A DNA stretch of 64,000 nt from Rhodovulum sp. (GCA_002706605.1 PALT01000017.1:1-64000); one strand, 5' to 3'. Positions 18,535 through 28,065 are shown, counted from the first letter of the stretch. The notes: a model not told the origin generated them from the letters alone. Translations and numbers: made by a program.

Positions 18535-18565
18535 TTGACAGGTAGGCCTCTGTTAACCTTATAAA
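18535..18565 (+). promoter_or_regulatory. sigma-70-type promoter before the Hint gene
   Basis: A consensus TTGACA (18535-18540) is followed by TATAAA (18560-18565; 19-base spacer, or 18 if TTATAA at 18559 is used). Transcription would start near 18573, giving a leader of about 67 bases before the ATG at 18640. Confidence 0.55.
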
Positions 18566-18639
18566 GGGTACTAGGACATTGTTTCTGCACCGCGCGCGGT
18601 GGGGCCGCCGCAGATTGTTTAGACACAGGTTGCTTTGGT

Positions 18640-19431
18640 ATGGCCCCCGCTTGGACATCCGCAGGTGCGGAATATGGAATATCTCAGGGCAGAAGTGCCC
18701 ATCTCTCGACGGTTCGGACAGGCCGGCAAACTGGGCGCGCTCAGCCTCAAATGCGCGCTTATGACATTGCCGGCCTGACGACCGCAGGCTCTCAGACCGA
18801 AATGACGATTGATGGCCCCATGGGGGTTCCGTTTGAACCGGCCTTTTCGGGCATGGTGCGCGGGACATTGATCGACACGCCGCGCGGACGCACCCCGATT
18901 GAGGACCTGCGCCCCGGCGATCTGATTGCAACCACGCACAGCGGTCCGCAACCGATCCAATGGATCGGGTCCATGTTGCTGTTCCCCGACCGCACGGCAC
19001 ACGCAGGCGCGCCCCTGATCCGGATTTGTGTGGACACGTTCGGCATGGATCGCCCGACCAGTGATCTGATCATCGGGCACGGGATGCGGCTGTTGCACCA
19101 TGGCGCGCACCTGCAAGACCGGTTCGGTACGGCGGATGTGGCGATTCCGGCCCATGCCCTGTGCGATGGATACGGGGTGTTTCCGTTGCACCCGTCGGTT
19201 CCGGTGCGCCTCTATCACATCGTGTTGCCGATGCAGGAAATGCTGCGCGCCAACGGCGTGCCGGTCGAAAGCTACCACCCCGGCCCCGAAATTCAGCACA
19301 TGCTACCGCCCGAAACACTGGCACAATTGCTAGAGTTCTTCCCGCACGCAAACAATGTCGCGGATTTCGGGCCGATGGCCTATCCGCGACTGACGGGGTT
19401 TGAAACGCGTGAATTGCTGGGCCTGACCTGA
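18640..19431 (+). CDS. Hint-domain protein lacking the catalytic cysteine
   Basis: The 263-residue protein has a Hedgehog/intein (Hint, PF13403-type) module at about residues 70-225: GTLIDTPRGRTPIEDLRPGD, IQWIGS, HGMRLLHHG and VLPMQEMLRANGVPVESYHPG. The Cys that begins active Hint domains is replaced here by Gly71 (SGMVRGTLID), so self-splicing or cleavage is unlikely. The N-terminal ~65 residues are low complexity. The true start could be later (Met38), since the first ATG has no clear ribosome site. Function is unknown. A second Hint protein at 58556-59626 keeps the Cys. Confidence 0.75.
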   Translation: MAPAWTSAGAEYGISQGRSAHLSTVRTGRQTGRAQPQMRAYDIAGLTTAGSQTEMTIDGPMGVPFEPAFSGMVRGTLIDTPRGRTPIEDLRPGDLIATTHSGPQPIQWIGSMLLFPDRTAHAGAPLIRICVDTFGMDRPTSDLIIGHGMRLLHHGAHLQDRFGTADVAIPAHALCDGYGVFPLHPSVPVRLYHIVLPMQEMLRANGVPVESYHPGPEIQHMLPPETLAQLLEFFPHANNVADFGPMAYPRLTGFETRELLGLT

Positions 19432-19435
19432 GCGG

Positions 19436-19936
19436 TCAGGACAGTTTGGCCAGACGATCCTCTAGCACGTTGAACGGCACGCCCGGTTCGTCCTTGGCCC
19501 CGCGAATGACCAGCGAGGTTTTGACACTAGCCACATTGTCGGCGGCGGTCAGTTGCTCGGTCAGGAAGGTCTGGAATGTCGACAGGTCCGGCGCGACGCA
19601 TTTCAGGATGAAATCCACCTCACCGTTCAGCATGTGACATTCACGGACCAGCGGCCAGTCCTGACACCGCGCCTCAAATGCCGACAGGTCAACCTCGGCC
19701 TGACTTTGCAGACCGACCATCGCGAACACCTGAACCTCAAAGCCCAGTTCACGCGGATCGACATCGGCATGATAGCCACGGATGTAGCCCGATTCTTCCA
19801 ACGTCCGCACCCGACGCAGACAAGGAGGCGCCGAAATCCCAACACGTTTGGCAAGCTCTACGTTTGTCATCCGACCGTCCGCCTGCAATTCTGCAAGGAT
19901 CTTGCGGTCAATCGGATCCAACTTGGTGGTGGGCAT
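19436..19936 (-). CDS. Lrp/AsnC family transcriptional regulator
   Basis: The 166-residue protein is close to E. coli Lrp. Residues 1-65 are the helix-turn-helix: LDPIDRKILAELQADGRMTNVELAKRVGISAPPCLRRVRTLE. Residues 70-150 form the RAM ligand domain (VFAMVGLQSQAEVDLSAFEA; HMLNGEVDFILKCVA). Such proteins sense amino acids and bind repeated sites as octamers. Four copies of a GCGCAATAAT-like site lie directly upstream, consistent with autoregulation. trxB is divergent across the same region. Confidence 0.93.
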   Translation of the reverse strand: MPTTKLDPIDRKILAELQADGRMTNVELAKRVGISAPPCLRRVRTLEESGYIRGYHADVDPRELGFEVQVFAMVGLQSQAEVDLSAFEARCQDWPLVRECHMLNGEVDFILKCVAPDLSTFQTFLTEQLTAADNVASVKTSLVIRGAKDEPGVPFNVLEDRLAKLS

Positions 19937-19957
19937 TCATACCTCCGAACCATTTTT

Positions 19958-20016
19958 GCGGATAATATTATTGCGCGACCGAATGCGCAATAATGTTTCA
20001 AGGCCGCGCAATAAAT
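19958..20016. promoter_or_regulatory. array of four GCGCAATAAT-type sites between lrp and trxB
   Basis: ATTATTGCGC (19967-19976) and GCGCAATAAT (19985-19994) form a perfect 10-bp inverted repeat with an 8-base spacer. A third copy, GCGCAATAAAT, begins at 20006, exactly 21 bases (two helical turns) after the second. A weaker copy, GCGGATAAT, lies at 19958-19966. Spacing on one DNA face fits an Lrp-type multimer wrapping DNA; the assignment to the adjacent regulator is inferred. Confidence 0.6.
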
Positions 20017-20063
20017 TAAATCTCATCCAACTTGAACCACGAAATGCGCCAAAGACCTTTTAA

Positions 20064-21062
<999 letters not shown>

Positions 21063-21121
21063 TTTCCCACGAACGCCCAAAAACGCGTCCTTTTCGCCGC
21101 AATTGCAAAATAGAACGGCGC

Positions 21122-21176
21122 TTGGACTTGATATTTGTCCAAAATAACGGCACCCCGCCCTTACTGATCGGGCGGG
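21122..21176. promoter_or_regulatory. palindrome and hairpin upstream of sat-cysC
   Basis: TTGGAC (21122-21127) and GTCCAA (21137-21142) are perfect inverted half-sites 9 bases apart in an A+T-rich setting, like a dimeric repressor or activator site. Ten bases later CCCCGCCC (21152-21159) and GGGCGGGG (21169-21176) form a stable 8-bp hairpin without a T-run. The regulator is unknown. The location suggests sulfur control. Confidence 0.45.
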
Positions 21177-21221
21177 GGACCGATCGTGTTTTTGGATGTT
21201 TTACAAGGCCGAGTTGATCAG

Positions 21222-22937
21222 ATGACGATGACAGATCACGCTCCGATCCCGGAGCTCTATGTTTCCCATGAGAGTGCACAGAAACTAAAAGTAGAAGCAG
21301 CCGACCTGCCCAGCTGGGACCTGACCCCGCGCCAGATCTGCGACCTCGAACTTTTGATGAACGGCGGGTTCAACCCCCTGAAAGGTTTCCTGACCGAAGA
21401 AGATTACAACGGCGTTGTTGAAAACATGCGCCTTGCGGACGGCTCGCTGTGGCCGATGCCCATCACGCTGGACGTGAACCCTGAGTTCGCCGCAAGCCTT
21501 GAGCCCGGCCAAGACATCGCGCTGCGCGACCAAGAGGGTGTGATCCTGGCGATCATGTCGGTCTCCGACAAATACACCCCCAACAAATCGCGCGAAGCTG
21601 AAAAAGTGTTCGGCGCAGACGATCTGGCGCACCCCGCCGTGAACTATCTGCACAACACCGCTGGCGAGGTTTATCTGGGCGGTCCGATCACCGGCATCCA
21701 ACAGCCGATCCACTATGATTTCCGCGCCCGTCGCGACACCCCGAACGAGCTGCGCGCGTTCTTCCGTAAAATGGGCTGGCGCCGCATCGTTGCGTTCCAA
21801 ACGCGCAACCCGCTGCACCGTGCGCACCAGGAACTGACCTTCCGCGCCGCGAAAGAGGCACAGGCCAACCTGATCATCCACCCCGTTGTGGGCATGACCA
21901 AACCGGGCGACGTTGACCACTTTACCCGCGTGCGCTGCTATGAGGCCGTTCTGGACAAGTATCCGGCCGCGACGACCACCATGTCGCTGTTGAACCTTGC
22001 GATGCGTATGGCTGGCCCGCGTGAGGCGGTTTGGCACGGTCTGATCCGTAAGAACCACGGCTGCACCCACTTTATCGTTGGTCGCGACCACGCTGGCCCC
22101 GGCAAAAACTCGGCTGGCGAAGATTTCTACGGCCCCTACGACGCACAGGACCTGTTCCGCGAGCACCAAGATGAAATCGGCATCGAAATGGTCGACTTCA
22201 AACACATGGTCTATGTGCAGGAACGCGCCCAGTACGAGCCGAACGACGAGATCGCCGACAAGGACGAAGTTACCATCCTGAACATCTCGGGCACCGAACT
22301 GCGCCGTCGTCTGCGCGAAGGTCTGGAAATCCCCGAGTGGTTCTCGTTCCCCGAGGTGGTCAAAGAGCTGCGCCGCACCTCGCCGCCGCGCTCGCAACAG
22401 GGTTTCACCGTATTCCTGACCGGTCTGTCGGGTTCGGGTAAATCCACCATCGCGAACGCGCTGATGGTCAAGCTGATGGAAATGGGTGGTCGCCCTGTGA
22501 CCCTGCTGGACGGTGACGTTGTGCGTAAGCACCTGTCGTCCGAGCTGGGCTTTAGCAAAGAGCACCGCGACATCAACATCAAGCGGATCGGCTATGTGGC
22601 CTCCGAGATCACCAAGAACGGTGGTATCGCGATCTGTGCGCCCATCGCGCCCTACACCGCGACCCGCCGCGCCGTGCGCGAGATGATCGAGGCCTACGGT
22701 GCCTTCGTTGAGGTGCACGTCGCGACCTCGCTTGAGGAGTGCGAACGCCGTGACCGCAAGGGGCTCTACAAACTGGCCCGCGAAGGCAAGATCAAGGAAT
22801 TCACCGGGATTTCCGATCCCTATGAATCGCCCACCAACGCCGAGCTGGTTGTGGATACCGAAGGTGTGGACGTTGATTACTGCGCGCACCAGGTTCTGCT
22901 GAAGCTGGAGAGCATGGGTCTGATCGGTCTGCAATAA
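21222..22937 (+). CDS. sat-cysC: bifunctional sulfate adenylyltransferase / adenylylsulfate kinase
   Basis: The 571-residue fusion makes APS from sulfate and ATP, then PAPS. Residues ~1-385 are ATP sulfurylase of the dimeric/fungal-like type (QTRNPLHRAHQE near 193; FIVGRDHAGPG; ISGTELRRRL). Residues ~390-571 are APS kinase with P-loop GLSGSGKST at about 401-409 and DGDVVRKHL, then FTGISDPYE. The start at 21222 matches the family; a frame extension to 21186 has no support. The fusion is common in Rhodobacterales and feeds assimilation. Confidence 0.95.
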   Translation: MTMTDHAPIPELYVSHESAQKLKVEAADLPSWDLTPRQICDLELLMNGGFNPLKGFLTEEDYNGVVENMRLADGSLWPMPITLDVNPEFAASLEPGQDIALRDQEGVILAIMSVSDKYTPNKSREAEKVFGADDLAHPAVNYLHNTAGEVYLGGPITGIQQPIHYDFRARRDTPNELRAFFRKMGWRRIVAFQTRNPLHRAHQELTFRAAKEAQANLIIHPVVGMTKPGDVDHFTRVRCYEAVLDKYPAATTTMSLLNLAMRMAGPREAVWHGLIRKNHGCTHFIVGRDHAGPGKNSAGEDFYGPYDAQDLFREHQDEIGIEMVDFKHMVYVQERAQYEPNDEIADKDEVTILNISGTELRRRLREGLEIPEWFSFPEVVKELRRTSPPRSQQGFTVFLTGLSGSGKSTIANALMVKLMEMGGRPVTLLDGDVVRKHLSSELGFSKEHRDINIKRIGYVASEITKNGGIAICAPIAPYTATRRAVREMIEAYGAFVEVHVATSLEECERRDRKGLYKLAREGKIKEFTGISDPYESPTNAELVVDTEGVDVDYCAHQVLLKLESMGLIGLQ

Positions 22938-22958
22938 GCGCGACCCGGACAAAAAATA

Positions 22959-22990
22959 ACCGCCGGCGCGATAAACGCCGGCGGTTTTTT
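22959..22990. terminator. bidirectional terminator between sat-cysC and the tautomerase gene
   Basis: ACCGCCGGCG and CGCCGGCGGT form a perfect 10-bp stem around a 7-base loop. It is flanked by six T residues on the plus strand and by TATTTTTTG on the minus strand. Confidence 0.93.
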
Positions 22991-23007
22991 GTTGGGTGAG
23001 TGGCGGG

Positions 23008-23223
23008 TTAGCTGGCCATGATCGCCTTGACGTCGGGCAGGCCAAGCGCATTGCCGCCCACGCCCCAATGGCCATCCTTGACCTCATTGATGACGATCCA
23101 CGTCACATCGCGCAGCTTGTCGCTGGTGACTTCGGCGACCGCGTCGGTGAATTTCGCGATCAGTTCCTTCGCCTGTTCGTCGGTCAATTCGTCTTTGAAT
23201 ACTTTTACGTCGATCAATGGCAT
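23008..23223 (-). CDS. 4-oxalocrotonate tautomerase family enzyme
   Basis: The 71-residue protein begins MPLIDVKVF. After Met removal, Pro1 is the catalytic base of this superfamily. GGAGGAG lies eight bases before the ATG, which decides this start over an upstream in-frame codon. The conserved region TWIVINEVKDGHWGVGG supports the 4-OT fold. The substrate is unknown, and no aromatic meta-cleavage genes are nearby. Confidence 0.85.
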   Translation of the reverse strand: MPLIDVKVFKDELTDEQAKELIAKFTDAVAEVTSDKLRDVTWIVINEVKDGHWGVGGNALGLPDVKAIMAS

Positions 23224-23325
23224 GTGCGCTCCTCCGGCTAAAACCATTTAACATGTGGGTCCAAGATACAGAAAATACGTAACCATCATATAATACTATA
23301 GAAGGTTATAAAACTTATCGTGAAC

Positions 23326-23358
23326 ACGAAAAAACCCGCCCTGAAATCCAGAGCGGGT
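23326..23358 (-). terminator. terminator of the hsp20-DUF1150 operon
   Basis: On the minus strand ACCCGC (23353-23358) pairs with GCGGGT (23334-23339) around an inner CTCTG/CAGGG helix, followed by TTTTTTC. Confidence 0.8.
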
Positions 23359-23384
23359 CAATCATTTCAACGGGTTGGCGGTGC

Positions 23385-23627
23385 TTAGTGCACGCTGACC
23401 GGGGCCAGATCGTTTTGGCGGGCAAGGATGAACGCCACGCGGCGATCTTTCACCAGCGCCAGACGTTCACCGGTCGAATCGTAAACGGCATAGAGGTTCT
23501 CCGCCCCGTCCACCTGTTCACGCACCTCATCCTGCATGTCCTCAGGCAGGTCCAATACTGCAACGGGGCGCACGTAGACGATGTTGCTTTCGCCAGTGCC
23601 CGGCAGTGCGTCATATGTCGTGTCCAT
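23385..23627 (-). CDS. DUF1150 family protein
   Basis: The 80-residue protein has the DUF1150 pattern: IVYVRPVAVLDLPEDMQDEV, then ENLYAVYDSTGERLALVKDRRVAFILARQNDLAPVSVH. The function is unknown. It follows the small heat-shock gene by 14 bases, and this pairing recurs in Rhodobacterales, suggesting a stress-related role (inference). Confidence 0.88.
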   Translation of the reverse strand: MDTTYDALPGTGESNIVYVRPVAVLDLPEDMQDEVREQVDGAENLYAVYDSTGERLALVKDRRVAFILARQNDLAPVSVH

Positions 23628-23641
23628 TTGGATCCCCTCTG

Positions 23642-24055
23642 TTACTGCGTTTTGATTGCAATCGTTTGTACAACTTTCTCGGGCTCGGCCCGTTCCAAGT
23701 CGACGTGCAATAATCCGTTTTCCATTTCCGCACCGGCCACATCCACCCCATCGGCCAGCACGAAAGAGCGCTGAAATTGGCGGGCGGCGATTCCGCGGTG
23801 CAGGAACACACGTGTGTCGTCATCATCACGCTGGCGTCCCCGGATGACCAGTTGGCGGTCCTCGACGGTGATGGCCAGATCGTCCTCGCTAAACCCCGCA
23901 ACGGCCAGCGTGATGCGATAGCCACGCTCCGAGGTCTGCTCGATATTAAAAGGGGGATAGCCTTCGTTGCCGGATTTTGCGTTGCGTTCCAGCAGGCGTT
24001 CCAGTTGCTCAAACCCCAACAGATACGGGTGCGAGCCAAGAGTCAGTTTCGTCAT
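23642..24055 (-). CDS. Hsp20 family small heat-shock protein
   Basis: This ATP-independent holdase of 137 residues resembles IbpA. The alpha-crystallin domain covers about residues 35-125 (PPFNIEQTSERGYRITLAVAG, DLAITVEDRQLVIRG, ENGLLHVDLE). The C-terminal IAI matches the IxI motif used for oligomer contacts. The start at 24055 (MTKLTLGSHPYLLGFEQLER) has AAGGA ten bases upstream. It is the first gene of a two-gene operon with DUF1150. Confidence 0.93.
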   Translation of the reverse strand: MTKLTLGSHPYLLGFEQLERLLERNAKSGNEGYPPFNIEQTSERGYRITLAVAGFSEDDLAITVEDRQLVIRGRQRDDDDTRVFLHRGIAARQFQRSFVLADGVDVAGAEMENGLLHVDLERAEPEKVVQTIAIKTQ

Positions 24056-24223
24056 TGCGCAAGTCCTTGAATAAGCGACCTGAAGTCCGGAGCGCCCATT
24101 CTGGCGCGTTCCTCCACTGAATATGGGCGCGGATCGCGCCATGCGCAAGGCCACCCTTCCCGCAAGGGTCTGAAATGGCTATGATCAGATGACGTGAACT
24201 GACGACTCGGGTCCAAAAATCAG

Positions 24224-24445
24224 ATGAACATCGCAAGCGAAATGAACAGCGAAGAAGTCCTGCGCGTAAAGCTGGAGGTTCTTCGTCGTGAGCACCGCGA
24301 TCTTGATGACGCGATCCACGCCCTTGCCGAACGCGGCAGCCCCGCCGACCAGTTCACCCTGCGTCGCCTCAAGAAACAGAAACTGACGCTAAAAGATCGC
24401 ATCGCGGTGATTGAGGATCGCCTGACCCCGGACATCATTGCATAA
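24224..24445 (+). CDS. YdcH family (DUF465) small coiled-coil protein
   Basis: The 73-residue protein is nearly all helix: VLRVKLEVLRREHRDLDDAI, then a short break (ERGSPADQFTLRRLKKQKL) and KDRIAVIEDRL. This is the DUF465 two-helix hairpin. The function is unknown. It lies 46 bases before purE on the same strand, and its own upstream region separates it from the divergent hsp20. Confidence 0.85.
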   Translation: MNIASEMNSEEVLRVKLEVLRREHRDLDDAIHALAERGSPADQFTLRRLKKQKLTLKDRIAVIEDRLTPDIIA

Positions 24446-24491
24446 GCGGGCCATCTGGATATAGTGCCGCCTCCGAACACATGAGGGCAGC

Positions 24492-24980
24492 ATGAGCGAC
24501 GTAAAAGTGGGCATCATCATGGGCAGTCAATCCGACTGGCCGACGATGAAACTGGCAGCTGATATTCTGGACGAACTGGGCATTGCCTATGAGGCAAAGA
24601 TCGTATCGGCCCATCGTACCCCCGACCGTTTGTGGAGCTATGGCAAAACCGCCGCCGAACGCGGTCTGCATGTGATTATCGCAGGCGCAGGCGGCGCGGC
24701 CCACCTGCCCGGCATGATGGCCAGCAAGACCCGCATCCCCGTCATCGGCGTTCCGGTTCAGACCAAGGCCCTGTCGGGTGTGGACAGCCTTTATTCCATC
24801 GTGCAGATGCCCAAAGGCTTTCCTGTGGCCACCATGGCGATTGGCGCCGCAGGTGCCTCGAACGCGGGCCTGATGGCCGCCGGTATCCTTGCGATTGCCG
24901 ACCCTGACCTTGCTGAACGGCTGGACGCGTGGCGCGATGCCCTGTCGGCCTCTATTCCGGATGAACCTGTCGATGAGTGA
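24492..24980 (+). CDS. purE: 5-(carboxyamino)imidazole ribonucleotide mutase
   Basis: It converts N5-CAIR to CAIR in purine synthesis. The class I PurE is 162 residues: [14 protein letters not shown] (phosphate loop), [14 protein letters not shown] (catalytic His), and [26 protein letters not shown]. It overlaps purK by 8 bases, so the two are co-translated. Confidence 0.97.
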   Translation: MSDVKVGIIMGSQSDWPTMKLAADILDELGIAYEAKIVSAHRTPDRLWSYGKTAAERGLHVIIAGAGGAAHLPGMMASKTRIPVIGVPVQTKALSGVDSLYSIVQMPKGFPVATMAIGAAGASNAGLMAAGILAIADPDLAERLDAWRDALSASIPDEPVDE

Positions 24981-26052
24981 TCCCCTGTCCCCCGGCGCAA
25001 CGATTGGCATTCTGGGCGGCGGTCAGCTTGGCCGGATGCTCTCGGTGGCGGCGTCCCGCCTTGGGTTCAAAACCTGCATTTTCGAACCGGGTGGCGATTG
25101 CCCCGCCAGCCACGTGTCGAACTATCATTTCCAAGCGTCCTATGACGACCACGATGCCCTGCGCAAATTCGCGCAATCCGTGGACGTCGTGACCTATGAA
25201 TTCGAGAACATCCCGACCGAGGCATTGGATGTGATCGAGGCGATCAAACCGATCCGCCCCAACCGCAAGGCATTGGCGGTGTCGCAGGACCGCCTGACGG
25301 AAAAGACGTTCCTGAACGATCTGGGCCTGCAAACCGCGCCCTTTGCCAATGTCGAAAGCGCGGCGGACATGACCGCCGCCGTGGCCGAGATCGGCGCGCC
25401 CGCGATCCTGAAAACCCGTCGGTTCGGATACGACGGCAAGGGTCAGGCGCGCCTGAAAACCACCGACGACGCCGACGCGGCATTCGCGGCCATGGCCGAT
25501 GCACCCTCGGTCCTAGAGGGGTTTGTCGACTTCACCCATGAGGTGTCGGTGATCGCCGCGCGCGGCCTGAATGGTGAGGTCGCCTGTTTCGACCCCGGTC
25601 AGAACGTGCATAAGGACGGTATCCTGCACACCACCACCCTGCCCGCGACATTGACCGGTGCACAGCGCACCGACGCGGTCCTGATCGCGGCCAAGATCCT
25701 GAACGCGCTGGATTATGTCGGTGTGATGGGGGTCGAACTATTCGTGACGCGCGCGGGTCTGATCGTCAATGAAATCGCACCGCGGGTCCATAACTCGGGC
25801 CACTGGACTCAGGACGGTTGCGTCATCGATCAGTTCGAACAGCACATCCGCGCCGTGGTCGGCTGGCCCCTTGGGGACGGGTCGCGTCACAGCGATGTCG
25901 AGATGCTGAACCTGATCGGGGATGATGTGAACGACGTTCCGACCTATGCCGGCCAGAGCGACGTCGCGATCCATCTCTATGGCAAGGCCGAGGCGAAACC
26001 GGGCCGCAAAATGGGGCACATCAACCGCGTGCTGCGCCCCGCCAAGGGGTGA
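24973..26052 (+). CDS. purK: 5-(carboxyamino)imidazole ribonucleotide synthase
   Basis: This ATP-grasp enzyme carboxylates AIR to N5-CAIR, supplying PurE. The start at 24973 lies inside the last codons of purE. In the 359-residue protein: [68 protein letters not shown] and the C-terminal [18 protein letters not shown]. It converges on the DMT transporter without a gap. Confidence 0.97.
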   Translation: MSDPLSPGATIGILGGGQLGRMLSVAASRLGFKTCIFEPGGDCPASHVSNYHFQASYDDHDALRKFAQSVDVVTYEFENIPTEALDVIEAIKPIRPNRKALAVSQDRLTEKTFLNDLGLQTAPFANVESAADMTAAVAEIGAPAILKTRRFGYDGKGQARLKTTDDADAAFAAMADAPSVLEGFVDFTHEVSVIAARGLNGEVACFDPGQNVHKDGILHTTTLPATLTGAQRTDAVLIAAKILNALDYVGVMGVELFVTRAGLIVNEIAPRVHNSGHWTQDGCVIDQFEQHIRAVVGWPLGDGSRHSDVEMLNLIGDDVNDVPTYAGQSDVAIHLYGKAEAKPGRKMGHINRVLRPAKG

Positions 26053-26895
26053 TCAGTTCGGGCGGCGTGGCTTGATCAGCGACACGGCAATGCCGCCCAA
26101 CACCAAGACACAGGACACTGCGAACCGCAGGGTCAGTGCCTCACCCAAAAACACCATTCCGCCCGCCAGCGCGATGACCGGAACGGTCAATTGCGCCACC
26201 GCCGCGCGGGTCGCCCCAAGGCCCGGCAGGACGCTGTACCACAGGGCATAGCCAAGGCCCGAGGTAATCGCGCCCGACATGATCGCCAACGCGATGCCAT
26301 AGCCCGACACGCCATCGGGCAGGATCGCAAAGACCAACAGGGCAATCGGGCTGGCCCATGCGAAATTCACCGCCGTCATTTGCAGCGGTTGACGCGCGCC
26401 ACGCCCGAGCAGGGAATAGATCCCCCAGCCCACAGCCGCCCCCGCCATCAGGGCCAGCGCGCCGATGGGATAGCTGACATCCGCGCCACCCGTTGGCCAG
26501 AGCAACCAGACCAAGCCGCCAAAGGCCATCACGGCACCGATCCAGCGGGTGATCGGCACGTCCTCTTTGGCCAGAACCGCGCCCGCGAACATGGTGATCT
26601 GTACCCCGCCAAACAGGATCAGCGCGCCAAGACCTGCGGGCAAGCTGACATAGGCGAAGGAAAACCCAAGGACATAGACGGCCAGCGACAGAACCCCGCC
26701 AACACGCCCCGAACCACCCCATTGGATCGACCCGCGCATCGCAGACAGGGCCACCAAAACGACCGCACCCGACAATAGGCGCACCGCCGCAAAGGCCGCT
26801 GGCCCCATCGCCCCGTCAATCAGGGCAAGGCGGTTCAAAACAGAGTTGGCCGCAAAGGCCACCATGGTCAGGGCAGTCAATAAAAACAAACGCAT
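26053..26895 (-). CDS. DMT (EamA) family transporter
   Basis: The 280-residue membrane protein has ten predicted helices in two EamA repeats, for example FLLTALTMVAFAANSVLNRLAL at the start and ISGLGYALWYSVL-like and PVIALAGGMVFLGEALTL segments in the second repeat. The start at 26895 gives the full first helix. Family members export amino acids or metabolites; the substrate cannot be told from sequence. It is divergent from the Nudix gene. Confidence 0.88.
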   Translation of the reverse strand: MRLFLLTALTMVAFAANSVLNRLALIDGAMGPAAFAAVRLLSGAVVLVALSAMRGSIQWGGSGRVGGVLSLAVYVLGFSFAYVSLPAGLGALILFGGVQITMFAGAVLAKEDVPITRWIGAVMAFGGLVWLLWPTGGADVSYPIGALALMAGAAVGWGIYSLLGRGARQPLQMTAVNFAWASPIALLVFAILPDGVSGYGIALAIMSGAITSGLGYALWYSVLPGLGATRAAVAQLTVPVIALAGGMVFLGEALTLRFAVSCVLVLGGIAVSLIKPRRPN

Positions 26896-26986
26896 GGCGC
26901 GATCTTGCACGGAATTCAAACATGCGCAAATGACAGTTTCGTTTCCACATCTTGCAGTGCGTGCGCCACTGGGGCAGCATCGCCTC

Positions 26987-27439
26987 ATGTCCACCTCTGC
27001 ACCCAGCCCCCGCATCGCCGTGCGCGCGATTATCCTGCATGAGAACCGTCTGCTGTTGGTGAACGCATGGCCGGACGGGGTCAGCGACCTGTGGTGTGCG
27101 CCCGGTGGCGGTGTAGAGCGCGGTGCGTCTCTGACGGACAATCTGCGCCGTGAGGTGCATGAGGAAACCGGTCTAGAGATCGCAATCGGCGCGCCCTGTC
27201 TGGTGAACGAATTCCACGACCCCAACGGCACGTTCCATCAGGTGGATATCTATTTCCGCTGCCAGATCACGGGCGGGGACATCGACCATGACTGGATAGA
27301 TCCGGCGGGCGTCGTGACCACGCGTCGCCTGTTTACCCGCGATGAAATGGCGTCGATCCGTGTCAAACCCGACAGTCTGGCCGATGTGGCGTGGTCGGAC
27401 AGCGTGTTCTACGACCCGTTGGAACCGATCGTGCGCTAG
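26987..27439 (+). CDS. Nudix hydrolase
   Basis: The 150-residue protein hydrolyses a nucleoside-diphosphate-linked substrate of unknown identity. The Nudix box reads GGGVERGASLTDNLRREV then HEETGL. The metal-binding REVHEE part is intact, but the first Glu of the box is Ala. ATG at 26987 is preferred; an in-frame ATG at 26930 is possible. It is convergent with a GNAT, with a 4-base overlap. Confidence 0.85.
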   Translation: MSTSAPSPRIAVRAIILHENRLLLVNAWPDGVSDLWCAPGGGVERGASLTDNLRREVHEETGLEIAIGAPCLVNEFHDPNGTFHQVDIYFRCQITGGDIDHDWIDPAGVVTTRRLFTRDEMASIRVKPDSLADVAWSDSVFYDPLEPIVR

Positions 27440-27933
27440 AGGACGCTGAACGCGGGCGGATAGACCAAACGGCCCGTGACCTCATTTGCGCCTTTGGCGA
27501 TTGGATAGACCATCGTGTGGGCCCGTGAATAGGGGGAATCAAGCCCCGCCGCCGCGGCCTTGGAAAACCCGAAACGGGTGTAGAAATCCGGATCCCCCAG
27601 AACCACAACCCCCGACGCGCCAGCGCGTCGCATCCCGTCCAATCCGCGTCTGATTAACTGATCACCGATGCCCTGCCCTTGGTAGGCGCGCTTGATCGCC
27701 ACCGGCGAGAGGGACCAGAATCCAAAGGGCGACACCATCCGCGCAAAACAGATATAGCCAAAGATGCCGTCCTGATCCTCACAGACCAGTTCCAACCCGA
27801 TATCGCCGTCTTTGCGCAGTTGTTCAACCAGACGCGCCTCATCCGGCCCATCAAAGGCCGTGGCCAGCAACACAGACACATCCAGATAATCGTCAGGGGT
27901 CACGTCGCGCGGAGAGAGGTTCAGAACGTCCAT
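27436..27933 (-). CDS. GNAT family N-acetyltransferase (YhbS-like)
   Basis: The 165-residue protein has the acetyl-CoA loop KRAYQGQGIGDQLIRRGLD and the neighbouring LSPVAI strand, followed by GVVVLGDPDFYTRFGFSKA, typical of YhbS-like acetyltransferases. The substrate is unknown. The frame and start at 27933 are supported by similarity from the first residues. It shares a divergent or read-through region with groEL downstream. Confidence 0.87.
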   Translation of the reverse strand: MDVLNLSPRDVTPDDYLDVSVLLATAFDGPDEARLVEQLRKDGDIGLELVCEDQDGIFGYICFARMVSPFGFWSLSPVAIKRAYQGQGIGDQLIRRGLDGMRRAGASGVVVLGDPDFYTRFGFSKAAAAGLDSPYSRAHTMVYPIAKGANEVTGRLVYPPAFSVL

Positions 27934-28065
27934 GCCATACCTCTTGTGATACCGGCTATGCTAAACCCAGCGCGGAAGCGATCACAAATCACTTTGTTCG
28001 CGACAGGCGCACCGGATGCCAAGTTGTGCAGCACGCCGCAGGGTTGCCGTCAATTGCGGCAGAAC

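Noticed and set aside
22959..22990. Riboswitch or attenuator before the tautomerase gene
   Set aside because: It lies downstream of both convergent genes and is a symmetric terminator with T-runs on both sides.
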